From Symbiodinium natans (Eukaryota; Sar; Dinophyceae; Suessiales; Symbiodiniaceae): a stretch of 64,000 nt of DNA. Below are positions 1-11,300 of this stretch, piece by piece. The stretch covers positions 58,501-122,500 of the forward strand of contig CAJNDS010002296.1 of the NCBI GenBank assembly GCA_905221605.1, in the 5' to 3' direction. A model generated the notes under the pieces. That model saw nothing but the letters and a program-made list of their open reading frames with translations. It was not told where the DNA came from and made no database searches. The first letter of the stretch is position 1, and each line of letters begins with the position of its first letter. Both the position numbers and the translations under genes were made by a program.

Positions 1-590
1 CCACTTTTAGGGTTCAGCACGTACAACCTAGTCTTTCTGTGCCCGTGGCCATGACGAAGAACCTTCAACAAGCAGCAACAGCAGCAGCAATCTTCACGGC
101 GAAGTCGCCCCCCCTAAACCTCGAGCCCAACCTGCAAGCAAGAATGAGTGCCCAAAGCCCGCGCTCAAGGCTGCAGAGCAGCTCAGACGTGGAGGAGCAG
201 GATGCCACGTCGACGCCGATGTCCATCTTGAATTGCAGGGCATCACCTGTGAGTTCCAGTGATTAGACCACCTTCAAGGGATACTGTGGTAGTTGTAAGG
301 AGCACAGAAACATGTCGCTGAGTTTGAGGCTCGCCCCGTTCGTGCGTGTGGTAGTAATGCAGGCATGTTCTAGAGCTGCCCATCATCCTTCCCAAAAAGC
401 TGTCACGTGCACAGGGACGGTCACCGATGGAATGGGAAAGTACCCCTGAACCCCGATGCCTGATACAGGCTTTACTGTAGTGGCTCAGAACTCCTAAGAC
501 CGAAGTCCGAAACCCTAAACCCTAAACCCTAAACCCTAAACCCTAAACCCCTGCACCCTGAACCCCGAGACCCTAAACCCGCTTTAACCC
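1..590. other. No gene recognised
   Basis: I see no exon with convincing coding character here. A short degenerate CCCTAAA stretch lies at about 508-590, just before the first supported minus-strand exon candidate. Confidence 0.4.
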
Positions 591-599
591 CCGGGTGAT

Positions 600-3500
600 G
601 GCCTGGCTTGATGCCGAGGCATGGAGTGCAGGCGCCCGTGATGCAGGAGCTGGAGATGCCAAAGAGGGGCTTCAGTGCCGAGAAGACGTCGATGGTCGTG
701 CCTCTGTGGGTGTTTAGGGTTTAGGGTTTAGGGTTTAGGGTTTAGGGTTTAGGGTTTAGGGTTTAGGGTTACGAAAATAGGGGACCCCGAAATAAGGACC
801 CCAAATAGTAGGATTCCCATATGATAAGGACCCCAAGAAGGTACCCATAATATCGTGAACCCCCATGTGAGGTCTTGGGGCTTAAGGGGCTCCTGCGCAT
901 GTTTTGATTCCCACCCCGTCCAGCCATGCTCCACGCGCACTTTAAGGCTAAGGGTTTAGGAGGGTGCACACGAGGGTGTGGAGTTTAGGGTGTATAGGGT
1001 GGAGGGCTTCGGGTTTAGGGCATTTACGCATCGGGGGCTTGCCACCTCCCGACGTGTCGATGCAGTTGTTCCCGTTGATGCACAGGGAGCAGGATACCTG
1101 TTGAGGACTAAGGTTTTTTTTTAGGGTTTAGGCTCTGATCATCTAGGAGCTTAGGGTGAACAGTCCCGTTGCGCGGGTCAAAATTTGCGGCTCCCCGTTT
1201 TTTGCTCTTGATCGGTGAGCAAATCAACACCTTGACTCCCAAGCAAGGCCTTGCTAACCCTGCACCCTAGTATGACCGTAGTATTGGGAATAGAATTGGG
1301 AATAGTATTGGTAATAGTATTCTTAAAAGTATTGGAAATAGCGTTGGGGATAGGAACAAAACATCGTAATGAAAAAGATAATTCCTGAGGATGAAAAGAT
1401 GGGCTTTGGAGCTTACGACTTAGACTAGAACCTACTTGTACTTGGGGGTGCGGGGGGCGGGGGGAGGGAGGGGGGGGAGACTCCGTATCCCACATTAAAA
1501 CCGGAATGGGTGGGCAGGGTACTACTTAACATGATGATGAGGTCTTTATCCGAAACCCAACACCGACAATCCGAACCCTGGACGGGCTCCAGACCCTGAA
1601 CCCTGCACCCTAAAGGCACTACTTGGAGGTTCATGGTACTCACTAACCATTTATGACTGTACTTATAACCCAAATTATAAGCCCCTTAAGTGCCCGAATA
1701 TGGTTGTAATTTGGGTCATAAGTACAGTTGCAACCATGAACCTTCAAGTACCCTTTGAACATCAAACCGCCCTTCCCAGGGTACCGCCGCCGGCTTGCCC
1801 TCGGCATCCTGACAGGGCCCAAGGCCCACAGGCCACCCAGAGTCCTGGAGAGAAAGAAGGGCTTTTGAAGGGTTCCAAAATTTACGGCTTAGGTGTCATT
1901 GGGCCCCCTCCACGACGCACTCGTGCAGTCCTCGGAAACTTCTTGTTGAAGGCTCAAGGTCTTCTTTTGTTGGCACTTGGGCCTCCTTTTGGGGGGGGGT
2001 TCCTTGCATGCCTTCAGCTGACGGGCTTTCCCCACTCATTAAACCCTAAACCCTAAACCCTAAACCCCAAACCCTAAACCCTAAACCCTAAACCCTAAAC
2101 CCCAAACCCCAAATCCTAAACCATCCACCGGTCCAGCTGCAGCATGGAGTTGGCCCTCTTGCCCGCTTCCTGGCATGAGGTTTCACCATGCTCTACCTAG
2201 GGCTTTAGGCTTTTGGGTTTAGGGTTTAGGGCTTGGGGTTTAGGGTTTGGGGTTTAGGGTTCTAGGGCTTGGGGTTGGGATGTTCCCCCTTATACCAACA
2301 GTCCTTACTAGGGATTCTTTCATAGGGGGTACTATCATCTTTATTCAGGACTGTTAGTCTCAAGTTACTACACCTCAACCTACACTCTAGACACAATCAC
2401 TGTAAACGACCAGCTCCTGTGCGCTAAGGTTTCTTTTGTGTACAGAGGAGCCCTGTCCAAGCTGACCTTCACCTCAACGGGAATCGCAAGATATCCATGT
2501 GGCACCAGGTAACAGGAAGGCAGCGGGATGCGGGCTGCGGGAGCGCTTAGGGTCCTTTTGTAGGGTCTCGAACTTTTTGGAAACTCCCACTGGTGCATCC
2601 ACACCCCCCCCCCCCCCCTCCTCTGTGAATATAAACCTCCCCTGGTAACTCTCTAGAAACCTCCCCTATCAACCCACCTAAATATAAATTCACCTTCGAC
2701 CACCCTCTAAGCCTCCCCTAGAACTCTCCCCATAAACCCTCAGAAAGGCCTCCCCAAAAAACCCAAGCGCCGGGGCTCCTCAACCTGCTTGATGACCGAA
2801 GGCCGGATGCGTGCCAGGGGCTCTGCATGCTCCGCGTCGCACAGAAGAGCCGCCTTCCGCTTTGTACCTCACTCCCGCTCCCGGCCGAGGTTCGTGGAAG
2901 GGACAGAACAAGGAGGCGGCTAGAAAGTGCTGTGGAGGTGGCTGCAACAACAAAGGAGGTTGCTCTTAAGTTTATGAGCTTCCGAAGGGCAGAGGCAGTC
3001 GACATAGGCCTGAATCTCCGGGCTTCGGCTGATCCAGTGCTGGGGCTTCTCCAGGAGCAAGCGCGAGTTCCTGCGTGACAACAGACGGCTGAAACCCCCT
3101 CAAGGGTTTAGGGTTTAGGGTTTAGGGTTTAGGGTTTAGGGTTTAGGGTTTAGGGTTTAGGGTTTAGGGTTTAGGGTTTAGGGTTTCGGGTCGCCTAGGC
3201 AACTCGTCGAATCAGAAGCATCGGGATCCCAGGTGCTCTAGAAAAGCGCGTCCTGTCACAGTATTCTTCCTTGGAGTGCCCATGGACCTTCTCGTAGTAC
3301 TTGCGATCGAGGTAAAGAAGCCTGGTCATCTTGGCCCGGTTGTCCTCAGTGTGGGGGTTTACCATAATTGGGGGATCCTCAATAAAATCCCCAATTGTAG
3401 GGGCCCCCAAGAAGGTACCCCCTTATTTCGGACACCCCCCCCAGTGTTGCTTCCAAGCTGAAGGCGAGCTATTTCGGGCCTCAAGCAGCTCTCCAGGCAC

Positions 3501-3810
3501 TCTTGAGAGTTGATTTGTGGGAGCGACAAAGTGCCCAGGGCTTTCAGATCCGTATCCTTATCGGTTTAGGGTTCTCTTTCTTGGGGGGGGGGGGGGGGGT
3601 CCTCCTCTGTGCAGCCCCTAAACCTTGAACCCTGAACCCTAAACCCTTTTTTTGCATCCGGACCCTAAACCCTAAACCCAAAGCCCTTGACCCTAAACCC
3701 TCAAACCCTTCACCGGATCTTCTGCAAGCCCAGAGGTCTGCATGAGTGAGGGAGGCGTTGTGGATCATCGTCTCCACTGAGGCTGTCGCCACGGGAGACC
3801 GGGTGTCCGG
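600..3810 (-). CDS. Candidate downstream exons of the secreted unknown gene
   Basis: Several short minus-strand stretches between telomere-like repeats read as open, amino-acid-rich exons. They lie at about 3725-3810, 3442-3540, 3195-3345, 2760-2836, 2130-2200, 1775-1810, 1030-1110 and 600-705. The best pair, 3442-3540 and 3195-3345, flanks a hairpin element at 3350-3440 that has CAGTGT on both sides. Joined, it reads LQLGSNT followed by EDNRAKMTRLLYLDRKYYEK. Other pieces contain IRPSVIKQVEEPRRL, KRANSMLQLDRWM, CINGNNCIDTSGGG and TTIDVFSALKPLFG. They are probably the 3' part of the gene that starts at 6019, because they share its strand and spacing, but I did not resolve every junction or find the stop codon. 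No family is recognised. They could also belong to two genes. Confidence 0.4.
714..772. repeat. TTTAGGG array
   Basis: About eight plant-type telomere repeats, directly followed by a T2 hairpin element. Confidence 0.9.
773..866. mobile_element. T2 hairpin element
   Basis: GGGGACCCC/GGGTCC-rich unit of about 90 bp with inverted ends. Related copies are at 3350-3440, 14030-14112, 48356-48446, 57640-57745, 62806-63050 and 41868-41998; several of these lie inside introns. Confidence 0.6.
1275..1345. repeat. ATTGGGAATAGT-type minisatellite
   Basis: About six degenerate copies of a 12-bp unit (tattgggaatag). Confidence 0.8.
1619..1750. mobile_element. T1 hairpin element
   Basis: About 130 bp, with ends cttggaggttcatgg and ccatgaaccttcaag forming a long terminal inverted repeat around a CCAATTATAA-type core. 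Confidence 0.75.
2274..2356. mobile_element. T3 hairpin element
   Basis: Begins tgggatgttcccccttat and holds acagtcctta and its complement. Member of the family best seen at 63662-63766. Confidence 0.65.
3103..3187. repeat. TTTAGGG array
   Basis: Twelve nearly perfect heptamers between two exon candidates of the secreted gene. Confidence 0.9.
3350..3440. mobile_element. T2 hairpin element acting as an intron
   Basis: Lies between exon candidates 3442-3540 and 3195-3345, with cagtgt on both sides. Inverted core is ttgggggatcc / ggggcccccaa. Confidence 0.6.
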
Positions 3811-3964
3811 ATGCAGCCTCGAGGGGGTTTAGGGTTTAGGGTTTAGGGTTTACGGTTTAGGGTTAGGGTTTACATGGACAGGGCCCCAGAGGCCCAATCT
3901 GTCAGGGGATGACCAGACGGGCTCGCAGATTCATGGGTCAACGCGCGTCAAACTTACGACTTTC

Positions 3965-4078
3965 AAGTGATAGAGGGGCCTTAATGATTAGAATGGGGTT
4001 TTGGGGGTTATGTTTATAGTATAATCAAAGGGGCCATAAGGGAATACGATTGGTCCTTCTTCCGACCCCAAAAGCATG
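3965..4078. mobile_element. T5 element
   Basis: Shares GGTTTTGGGGG, a TATAGTATAAT run, GGGGCCATAAGGGAAT and a TCCGACCCC end with copies at 9888-9992, 19949-20052, 25093-25204 and 35515-35606. Confidence 0.6.
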
Positions 4079-6019
4079 GCAAGGAGCTGCTTGGCAAAGT
4101 GATGCGCCAAGTTGTTGTGCTCATCGTGCAGTACCAGGGCACTCTTGGCATAGTAGTCCAGCGTGGCGAGGTGCTTGTTGAGGTGCGCGGACTGCTGGGC
4201 CAGCATGAGCTCGCTGCACTCCGACACGTTCTCGCCAAAGGTACCCACGAAGTAGTCGATGTCCAAGACATCGGATTGGCAAAGGCCCTCAACCTAGGAT
4301 GCGATGGCCCTTCAAGCCCTCTGAAAAAATATACGTCCCTAAACATGACCATCTTTAACCCAATAAGGGAAAAATACAAAAAGCTGTCCCTTTAGGGCCT
4401 ACCTAGCAACCTTTAAGGAAAGATCTCCTAAATAGGACGCTCTTAAACCCAATCAGGGGACAATGGAACACTGTCCCTTAAGGTTTAGGGTTTAGGGTTT
4501 AGGGTTTAGGGTTTAGGGTTTAGGGTTTAGGGTTTAGGGTTTAGGGTTTAGGGTTTAGGGTTTAGGGTTTAGGGTTTAGGGTTTAGGGTTTAGGGTTTAG
4601 GGTTTAGGGTTTAGGGTTTAGGGTTTAGAGTTTGGGGTTTAGGGTTTTAGGGTTTTAGAGTTTTAGGGTTTAGGGATTTTGGGGCCTAGCAACATATAGG
4701 GAGATGTCCATGGCGACCTCGGCCTCCTCGAAGCTCAGAAAGCCCGAGGTGGAATTCATGATGTAGCTGAGGTCTGAGGCGATGCCCTCTTCACTCACCT
4801 TAGTGTTTGGTTCGTAGGGAAGGAGGGAATCAGACACCCTATATCCCCCTATAGATACCCTTTAAGGGATTACGTAGGTATACCCTTTAAGGGAGTACTA
4901 GGGTACCCCTATGTATACCCTTCAAGGGATTATGTAGGCTACCTTATTCCCCAAATTCCCTACTAACCAGCAGCAAGTCACGGTCCCGTTGGAGCACATG
5001 TGCACCATCTTGGAGACCTTCAGGGTTTTTTGGTTTAGGGTTTAAGGGTTCAGGGTTCAGGGTTCAGGGTTCAGGGTTTAGGGTTTAGGGTTTAGGGCCA
5101 TCCTGGCTGTGACCTTCCCTGCGAAGTGCTCGATGGCATGCTGGCTCAGGTTGGAGCCGGCAAGCACCTCCAGCATCTCGGCCTCAAACTCCTTCATTTG
5201 GGATACTGTTCCCCCTTACACTCGCAGCCAGCTCCTTAAGAAGGAAATTCACAATAGGGGGGTACTGGAACCCCCCTTAATAAGCTACTAGAAGAACCCT
5301 ACTTAGGAGCTGTTTGTTGCAGAATCCCAAAGCTCCTTCATCGCCAACAGCCAGCTTCTTAATAAGGGTATTAACAATAGGGGGGGGGGTACTAGAATCC
5401 CCCTGAATAAGGGCATTCAGACCCTATATTAAGGAGCTGTTTGTTTGTAGAATCCCAAAGCTCCTTCATCACCAAATGCTCCGCCGCATCGCGCCCCGCC
5501 ACCTCGGCAGCGGCGATCATCTGGGGGTCATCGGTGTAGCCATCGCCCAGCACCGACACACCTAGCCCATGGTTTTGGGATTAGTATCAAGAAACTTAAG
5601 TGTCTGTTCCTTATCGATTTTAAGTACTCCTTAAACATGCAAAAGGTTACCCCTGCTATGACAAAGACACTGATGTTGGCCGCGACCAACCTGGTGAGGA
5701 TCTCTGCCATGCGCACGAACTCCAAGCGAAGGAGCGTGTCTTCGTGGCCGGCGGCTTCCACGTGGCGCGGGTGCAGGCAAGCATCCACCGCCTCAATGAT
5801 CCTCTGCGCTTTCTGCGTGGCGTTGTTCGTGCCATTGCTGCCATTGCCATGGCTGTGGTTCAGCATGTGGTCCTCTTGGAGCATGTAGCCGGCACTGCGA
5901 GATGCGCGCTGCAACATCGCGGCGCCCGTGGCCTCTTCTGGGGCACATGAATCTTCTCCGCGACCAAGTGGCGCGCAGGAAAACAGGAGCGCTGGGATCA
6001 CTGCCACCAACCAAGTCAT
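4068..6019 (-). CDS. Secreted or type-I-like protein of unknown family, exons 1-6
   Basis: The start at 6019 opens with MTWLVAVIPALLFSC, a plausible signal peptide, followed by a linker with N-glycosylation motifs (NGT, NAT). Exons joined in frame are 6019-5671, 5561-5464, 5191-5114, 5017-4982, 4798-4718 and 4293 to about 4068. The introns are GT-AG (109 nt), GA-AG (272 nt), GT-AG (96 nt), GT-AG (183 nt) and GT-AG (424 nt). Joined peptides read smoothly, for example SVSVLGDGYTDDPQM, LVMKEFEAEMLEVLAG, SNGTVSEEGIASDL and FEEAEVEGLCQSDVLDIDYF. Exon 6 continues with a helical stretch (LNKHLATLDYYAKSALVLHD). The 96-nt intron is nearly all TTTAGGG-like repeat, and the 272-nt intron holds two tandem hairpin elements. 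I recognise no conserved domain. The export signal and glycosylation sites suggest a secretory-pathway or surface protein; that is inference. Confidence 0.75.
4481..4660. repeat. Long TTTAGGG array within an intron
   Basis: More than 20 nearly perfect heptamers inside the 424-nt intron (4294-4717) between exons 5 and 6 of the secreted gene. Confidence 0.9.
4802..4960. mobile_element. T8 element acting as an intron
   Basis: ATACCCTTTAAGGGA-type repeated palindromes fill the 183-nt intron between exons 4 and 5. A related copy is at 25780-25858. Confidence 0.6.
5018..5113 (-). repeat. 96-nt intron made of telomere-like repeat
   Basis: GT-AG intron between exons 3 and 4 of the secreted gene. 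Bases 5021-5097, about 80% of it, are TTTAGGG, TTCAGGG or TTTAAGGG units, read as CCCTAAA on the coding strand. GTC starts both the intron and the next exon. Confidence 0.85.
5192..5463 (-). mobile_element. Tandem pair of introners in one intron
   Basis: Two related units (cagccagctccttaag... and cagccagcttcttaat...) follow one another. The flank gaatcccaaagctccttcat occurs at both about 5323 and 5452, so exon-derived sequence was duplicated with the element. Confidence 0.7.
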
Positions 6020-6249
6020 GGCGACAGGGCCAGCAATCCTACGGTAAGGGGAGTCGAAAGATGAGAAGGAATGTCAAAGCTTGCTTGAGCCCGCAAGTAC
6101 AGTGCAGCAGAAGTCAACCCATGTCTGCAATCATGCTACAGCTTTCGTGCAGCTGGCATGTGCGCCTGTCCCGTATGATACGATTGAGAAGCTACCAGAG
6201 CTTCAAACAATGTTGGGGACCTATAGCGCCTATAGCATTTGCACTTCTT

Positions 6250-6660
6250 TCACGGTGTAGCACCTACAAACTTGTCTCTCAACTCTACTTTTTCAAGTTT
6301 CTTCTCTCTCTGTGAAACTCCCATACTGCCAGCATTAGAACGCCCTCTTTTGTCCCCGACATTTGTGTGGGCACAGTGGGCTACGTAAGCCTCGCCGTCA
6401 AGCTTCGCCAGACGGACGTCAGTCATCTTGATTCTGCAGCAATCCGGCTGCGAGCACTCACAACATATGGGCATTTTTGCCACAAAGAGGGGTCACCCTT
6501 TGTTATACCATAGGAACCCCCCAAAAAGGGTTTAGGGCTTAGGGTTCAGCTCCTTCTTGTCGGAACCCCCAACAAGGGTTACCCCCCCATTGGGTCGGAA
6601 ATCGCAGCACAGTCAGAGGCGGCTTGCGAGTTCTTCCAGAACTTCATGTGCGTTTATGCG
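6250..6660 (-). CDS. 3' end of a small Cys-rich unknown gene
   Basis: Two minus-strand pieces look coding: about 6660-6598 (contains MKFWKNSQAASDCAAISD) and 6480-6250 (contains KMPICCECSQPDCC and then VRLAKLDGEAYVAHCAH). About 110 bases of repeat-bearing sequence separate them, as an intron would. The second piece ends in a stop at 6250. A cluster of six cysteines within about 15 residues suggests metal or disulfide binding, but no family is recognised. The exact splice sites and the 5' exons are not resolved. The segment lies just upstream of the start of the next gene at 6019, which fits a head-to-tail minus-strand arrangement. Confidence 0.4.
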
Positions 6661-6959
6661 GCTTGCACTTTCTATTTTTTTTTTTGGGGGGGGGGCTTTA
6701 GGGTATTGAGGGTCGTTAGGTATGGAGGGTATTTGGGGTCTTCAGGGTCTTCAGAGGAGGGATCTGGGATGGCCACCTGCTTTCTGTGTTTGCTGTGTCT
6801 GGCATTTGGGGTCTTGAATCCCTACATCCCACAAACAAGTATGAACCCGATAACCCCTGCAAGCCCTATAAGACCTATAAACCCAAGAAACCCTGTAACC
6901 ACCGGCTTAGGGCTTAGGGCTTAGGGCTTAGGGTTTAGGGTTTAGGGTTTAGGCCCCAA

Positions 6960-8390
6960 CTTCGAAATCAAGAAGGAGCACCCTTTCTTAACACCCCTAA
7001 ACTTGGGTGGCCCTTCAAACCCTCTGAAAAATATTCCTTGAAATAAGGCTTTAGGGTTTAGGGCTTTGAATACATCCTCTTCATCCCAATAAGCCGAACA
7101 TGTACAATATCCCAAAAGGGCCTACCCAGTAAAAGACTAAGCCTCAGGCCGCCTCGATGGAAAAGGAAGGAAAGGGGTGCGGCTTGGTCAGCAGGGGCTG
7201 CCTTGGAAGCTGTTTCTGAAGGGGTGGCTTCAAGGTTTCTTGAGAGTTTAGGGTTCAAGGGTTTAAGGGTTGTTTTTTTGCCACCCGACTAGCCACAGCA
7301 ATGCGGGGTACTGGGTCGGAACTTAAAAGGAAAAAAGTCACCCCCGCGCAGTGTAAGGCTACAGGGGATATCGCCCAGAGGGCATTCGTGGTAGGACATT
7401 GCGTTCGGACTGCATGTTTGGGGGGGGGGGGGCTTTAATCCCGTACTAAGACCTCATCGGGAACGGTAGCACGAACCAGTAATAGGATGGTATGCGACTA
7501 CAGCCCTCCCCCACTTCTCGGTGCGGCCGACACCTTGGCCTGCAGCACTGATGACTTTGTACAACTATGCCTGACCTCCACCTACCTTGTTTCCTCCAAA
7601 CAGGAAGAACCAGCACCACAAGTAAGGATGGTCAAGGGTTTTAGGGTTTTAGGGTTTAGGGTTTAGGGATAAGGGGGCTTCAGGTTTAGGATTTAAGAGC
7701 TTTAGGGTTGAGGGTTTTAGTAAGGGTTTAGAGGTTCTGTGCCTCGCGCCTAGGTGAATCAAAGTCCGCTTCTTTTAAGGGCTTTTTGCAGCATTCTTTG
7801 GGACGTTTTGGGTGGCTTTGGAAGTGTCTTGCTGTTTATGAGTCAGAAGATTTGGCCTTGGGCTTTCATAACGATGACGGTATCGTTCGTGAAGGAACAC
7901 AACTCGTGAATTGTCCGAAAACGCCAATGGTTTCCACTGCCTAAGACACATATACGGCTCTGATTCGAGATACTGCCCTAATCCCAAGTCCCGTAAACTG
8001 AATTTCGGTGCTCCTCAGGGTTTGTGGCATGGCTGTAGCGCAAAAACCTATAAAACTCCGTTGCAAAACCCAGGGATTCAGCGCAAGTTCGTTTCGGGAG
8101 CCCGGAAGTGCAGTATTTTGTCAACCCTTTATACAACCCTGTCTGGGTAGAGATACTCCAGGGACACTCTGGGTTGTGCACTCCAGGGACACTTGGGAGT
8201 TAGGCACTCCAGGGACACTCTGGGGCTGGGCGCTCCAGCGACACTCTGGGAGTAGACGGGGCGCGGAGCAGAGTTCCGGGCGAGGAGAAGAGTTGGGTTT
8301 AAAATCTCACCTAGCAACCCCACACCGAGGGTGGGGAAAAACTACAAAGCCCTCAGAAACCCTACACCCTAAACCCTAAACCCTAAACCC
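6960..8390. other. Spacer with repeats and weak exon candidates
   Basis: Mixed sequence with a T6-like hairpin at 6985-7120, a poly-T/GCCACCCG motif at about 7268-7310 and degenerate TTTAGGG at 7635-7735. Minus-strand stretches at 7150-7250 (ETASKAAPADQAAPLSF) and 7320-7400 (MSYHECPLGDIPCSL) could be exons. The block at 8145-8265 repeats a 'ccagggacactc' unit. No gene can be assigned with confidence. Confidence 0.3.
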
Positions 8391-8399
8391 TAAGCCCTA

Positions 8400-11300
8400 A
8401 ACCACACATAAACTTGCAAAAGGGGAGCCGAGGGGCAAGTTCCTCCAAGAAGGTTGGCCTGCCGGCACGCTGATGCGCCAGTCCCGGACCAAGCCTTGTT
8501 GCGAAGCCCGAGAAGCCCAGATAGGTTGGGGTTTGGGGTGGGTTTGGGGTTTAGGGTTTAGGGCTTAGGGCTTCGGGCTTAGGGTTTAGGGTTTAGGGTT
8601 TAGGGTTTAGAGTTTAGGGCTTAGGTTTAGGGTTTAGGCTCTTCTTTGGCACCCGCGCAGCTGGCCGAACCAATCAGCGGGAATCCACGTGCACCACGAG
8701 CCGAACCCTGAACCCTCACTCCCTCCACCAGCACAACACGGAAAGCCTCCCAAACGATGGGAGGTGGTATTCCGCACATCAACCCATCACGGTGACTTGG
8801 AGGTTCATGGGTACTTAGAACCACAATTATAAATCTAGTTCTAACCTTCTTAGGGGACTTAGGGGGCTTACAAGTACACTTCTAATTGGGGGTTGTACCC
8901 TGAACCTCCCAGCAAGGTCAGCACGGGTCCCAGGAAATCGAGCCGCGAGATGGGACTTCTGGCACTTTAGGCCTTTTGCTACGGTGCGAGAGCGTCCACC
9001 CCGCAATCGAGGGGCGCGGGCACCAAACCCAGGGTTCAGAGCCGAAAACTTATGTGGGAAACCAAAAATCCAAAGCATCCAAAGCCCCAAAAATCCCCCA
9101 AACTCAAAAACCCTAAGAAATCCTAAACCCTACACCACCTTGTCGGAGTTATGAGAGGCAAGATGCGGGCAATGGCGACACTTAGCTCGAGGTCTGCGAC
9201 GCGGCCTCCCGGCAAAGGGTTTGAGGGTTAAGTTTTGGGATTCGGGTATGGTTTGCTTGCTTGTTCTGTTTGTTCTTCTGCTTCGGGTTGTATGGTGTTG
9301 TATCTTGTTCTTCCGGGCTTGAGAAAGGCTGCAATCGGCTACATGAATAGCACCAAGTTTGGAGCCTATGGTCTGCAAATCAAACGGCACCTAGTTACCA
9401 GTTAGAAGGTTGGGTTTGCTCGGGGCTTTTATGCGTAAACCGCATGAAGCCACAGGAGCACCTGAATGGGGCTATCTTTCCTAGCCTGGGTACAACAACA
9501 CCTTTGTGGGCTATGTGGTGTCTGACGCTGTGGGTGCTGGTGACGTTTTTAGTGTCCTAAGGTTTCCAATTTCACGCGTAAGGCCAGAAGCTTCGGAACG
9601 ATGGCTTCTGAATGCAGCGATAAAGATGAAACCACTACGGCGTGCGAAGGCTCAAAAGGACCTAAACCTTCGTATGACCTTGCGACCTTCAATCTTCAGT
9701 TGTCCTACACGCTCTGAACCTCGAGCATGCAAGGCCTAAAACCCGAACCCGCACGCACGGGCCTCCCAAACACATGCGGGCCCCAAAGGAGAAAGGCGTG
9801 GCCAGCAGCTTGTCATCGATCACCTGAGGGGGTTCTGAGGCTCTGCAGATTTTTAGCGTTTGGGTTGGCTCCGCGGTGTCGAGTACTATAGGGGCCGCAG
9901 TAGTTAGAATCGTTAGAATAGGGTCAAGGGGGTCAGTATAGTGTAATTATACAGGAGCCATAAAGGAATTTTGTTAGTAGTGATTCCGACACCTATATTA
10001 GCTCTCGTCTCAACGAGCAGCAGCAACAAGTTCAGATCGCGGACAAGAAAACCCCAAGCCCTCGACCAAACATCTAAAAAACATGTTTCACGGCGTAAAG
10101 TCCGAGAGAGGTACAAAAAGGCGTAGCGCCGACGCAGAGAAGTTCTCGGACAAACCCATGCCCCAAACCCTAAACCCTAAAATAACGGGAATAAGAAACT
10201 ACTCCGGGTCCTAATGAACCCCTCCCCCCCACCTCGGCTTCGGTTCCTCTGCGGGCCTCAACGGCATCCGCCAGCCATCGCTCCGGCTTGAACTCCGAAG
10301 GGTCCTCAAGGTTTGGGGCTGAGGGTTGAGGGTTGAGGGTTTAGGGTTTAGGGTTTAGGTTTAGGGTGAACTCCGAAGAGTCCTCCACCATGTGTAGGCA
10401 AGGTTTCTACCTTGGGCTATGCTCTTAATTTAGTTTTGGGTTTAGGGTCCAGCAGTTTTGAGCGTGTAGGGTCTAGTCCAGCCATTCTCTTGATCAACAC
10501 CCACCCGCCTGAACCCTAAACCCTAAAACCTAAACCCTAAACCCTAAACCCTAAACCCTAAAACCCTAAACCCTAAACCATAAACCCTAAACTCTCAAGC
10601 CCAAGCCCTCACGCAAGTAGTCCTCGACATACTTGGGGTTGTTCTGCACGGAGAAGACGTTGAAGCCAACTGGGGTCCCTCAGTGTCGGGGATTTCCGAA
10701 ACCCGAAACCGAAGCCCGAAACCCCGAAACCCCGAAACCCCGAAACCCCTAAACCCCTAAACCCCTAAACCCCTAAACCCCTAAACCCCTAAACCCCTAA
10801 ACCCCTAAACCCCTAAACCCCTAAACCCCTACACCCCTACACCCCTACACCCCTAAACCCCTAAACCCCTAAACCCAAAATCCTAAATCCTAACCCCTAA
10901 ACCCTAAACCCTCAGCCCTAAGCCTTGGGTTCTTTGCATGTGTATATAATTATAAGTATATGTATATATGTAATTAAAAGTATAAGTGTATATATAAATA
11001 CAAGTATATATATATATATATATATAAGTATATATATATATATGTATATGTGTGTGGATATGCTTTGTCTCGGAAGTAATTATGGTACTGTTGAGCCCAG
11101 CATATGACTCAGGGAGCGCGCTGCATGCTGCGTGGGCTCTTCCTACGATGTTGTACATCTTTCCATGATGAGGTGGGTTTAGGGTTTAGGGTTTAGGGTT
11201 TAGGGTTTAGGGTTTAAGGTTTAGGGTTTAGGGTTGTCCATTGGCCCCAATGTCGGTTCAACAAGACGAACCGACGAATGCCGAAGTGTTGCGTTTCGTT

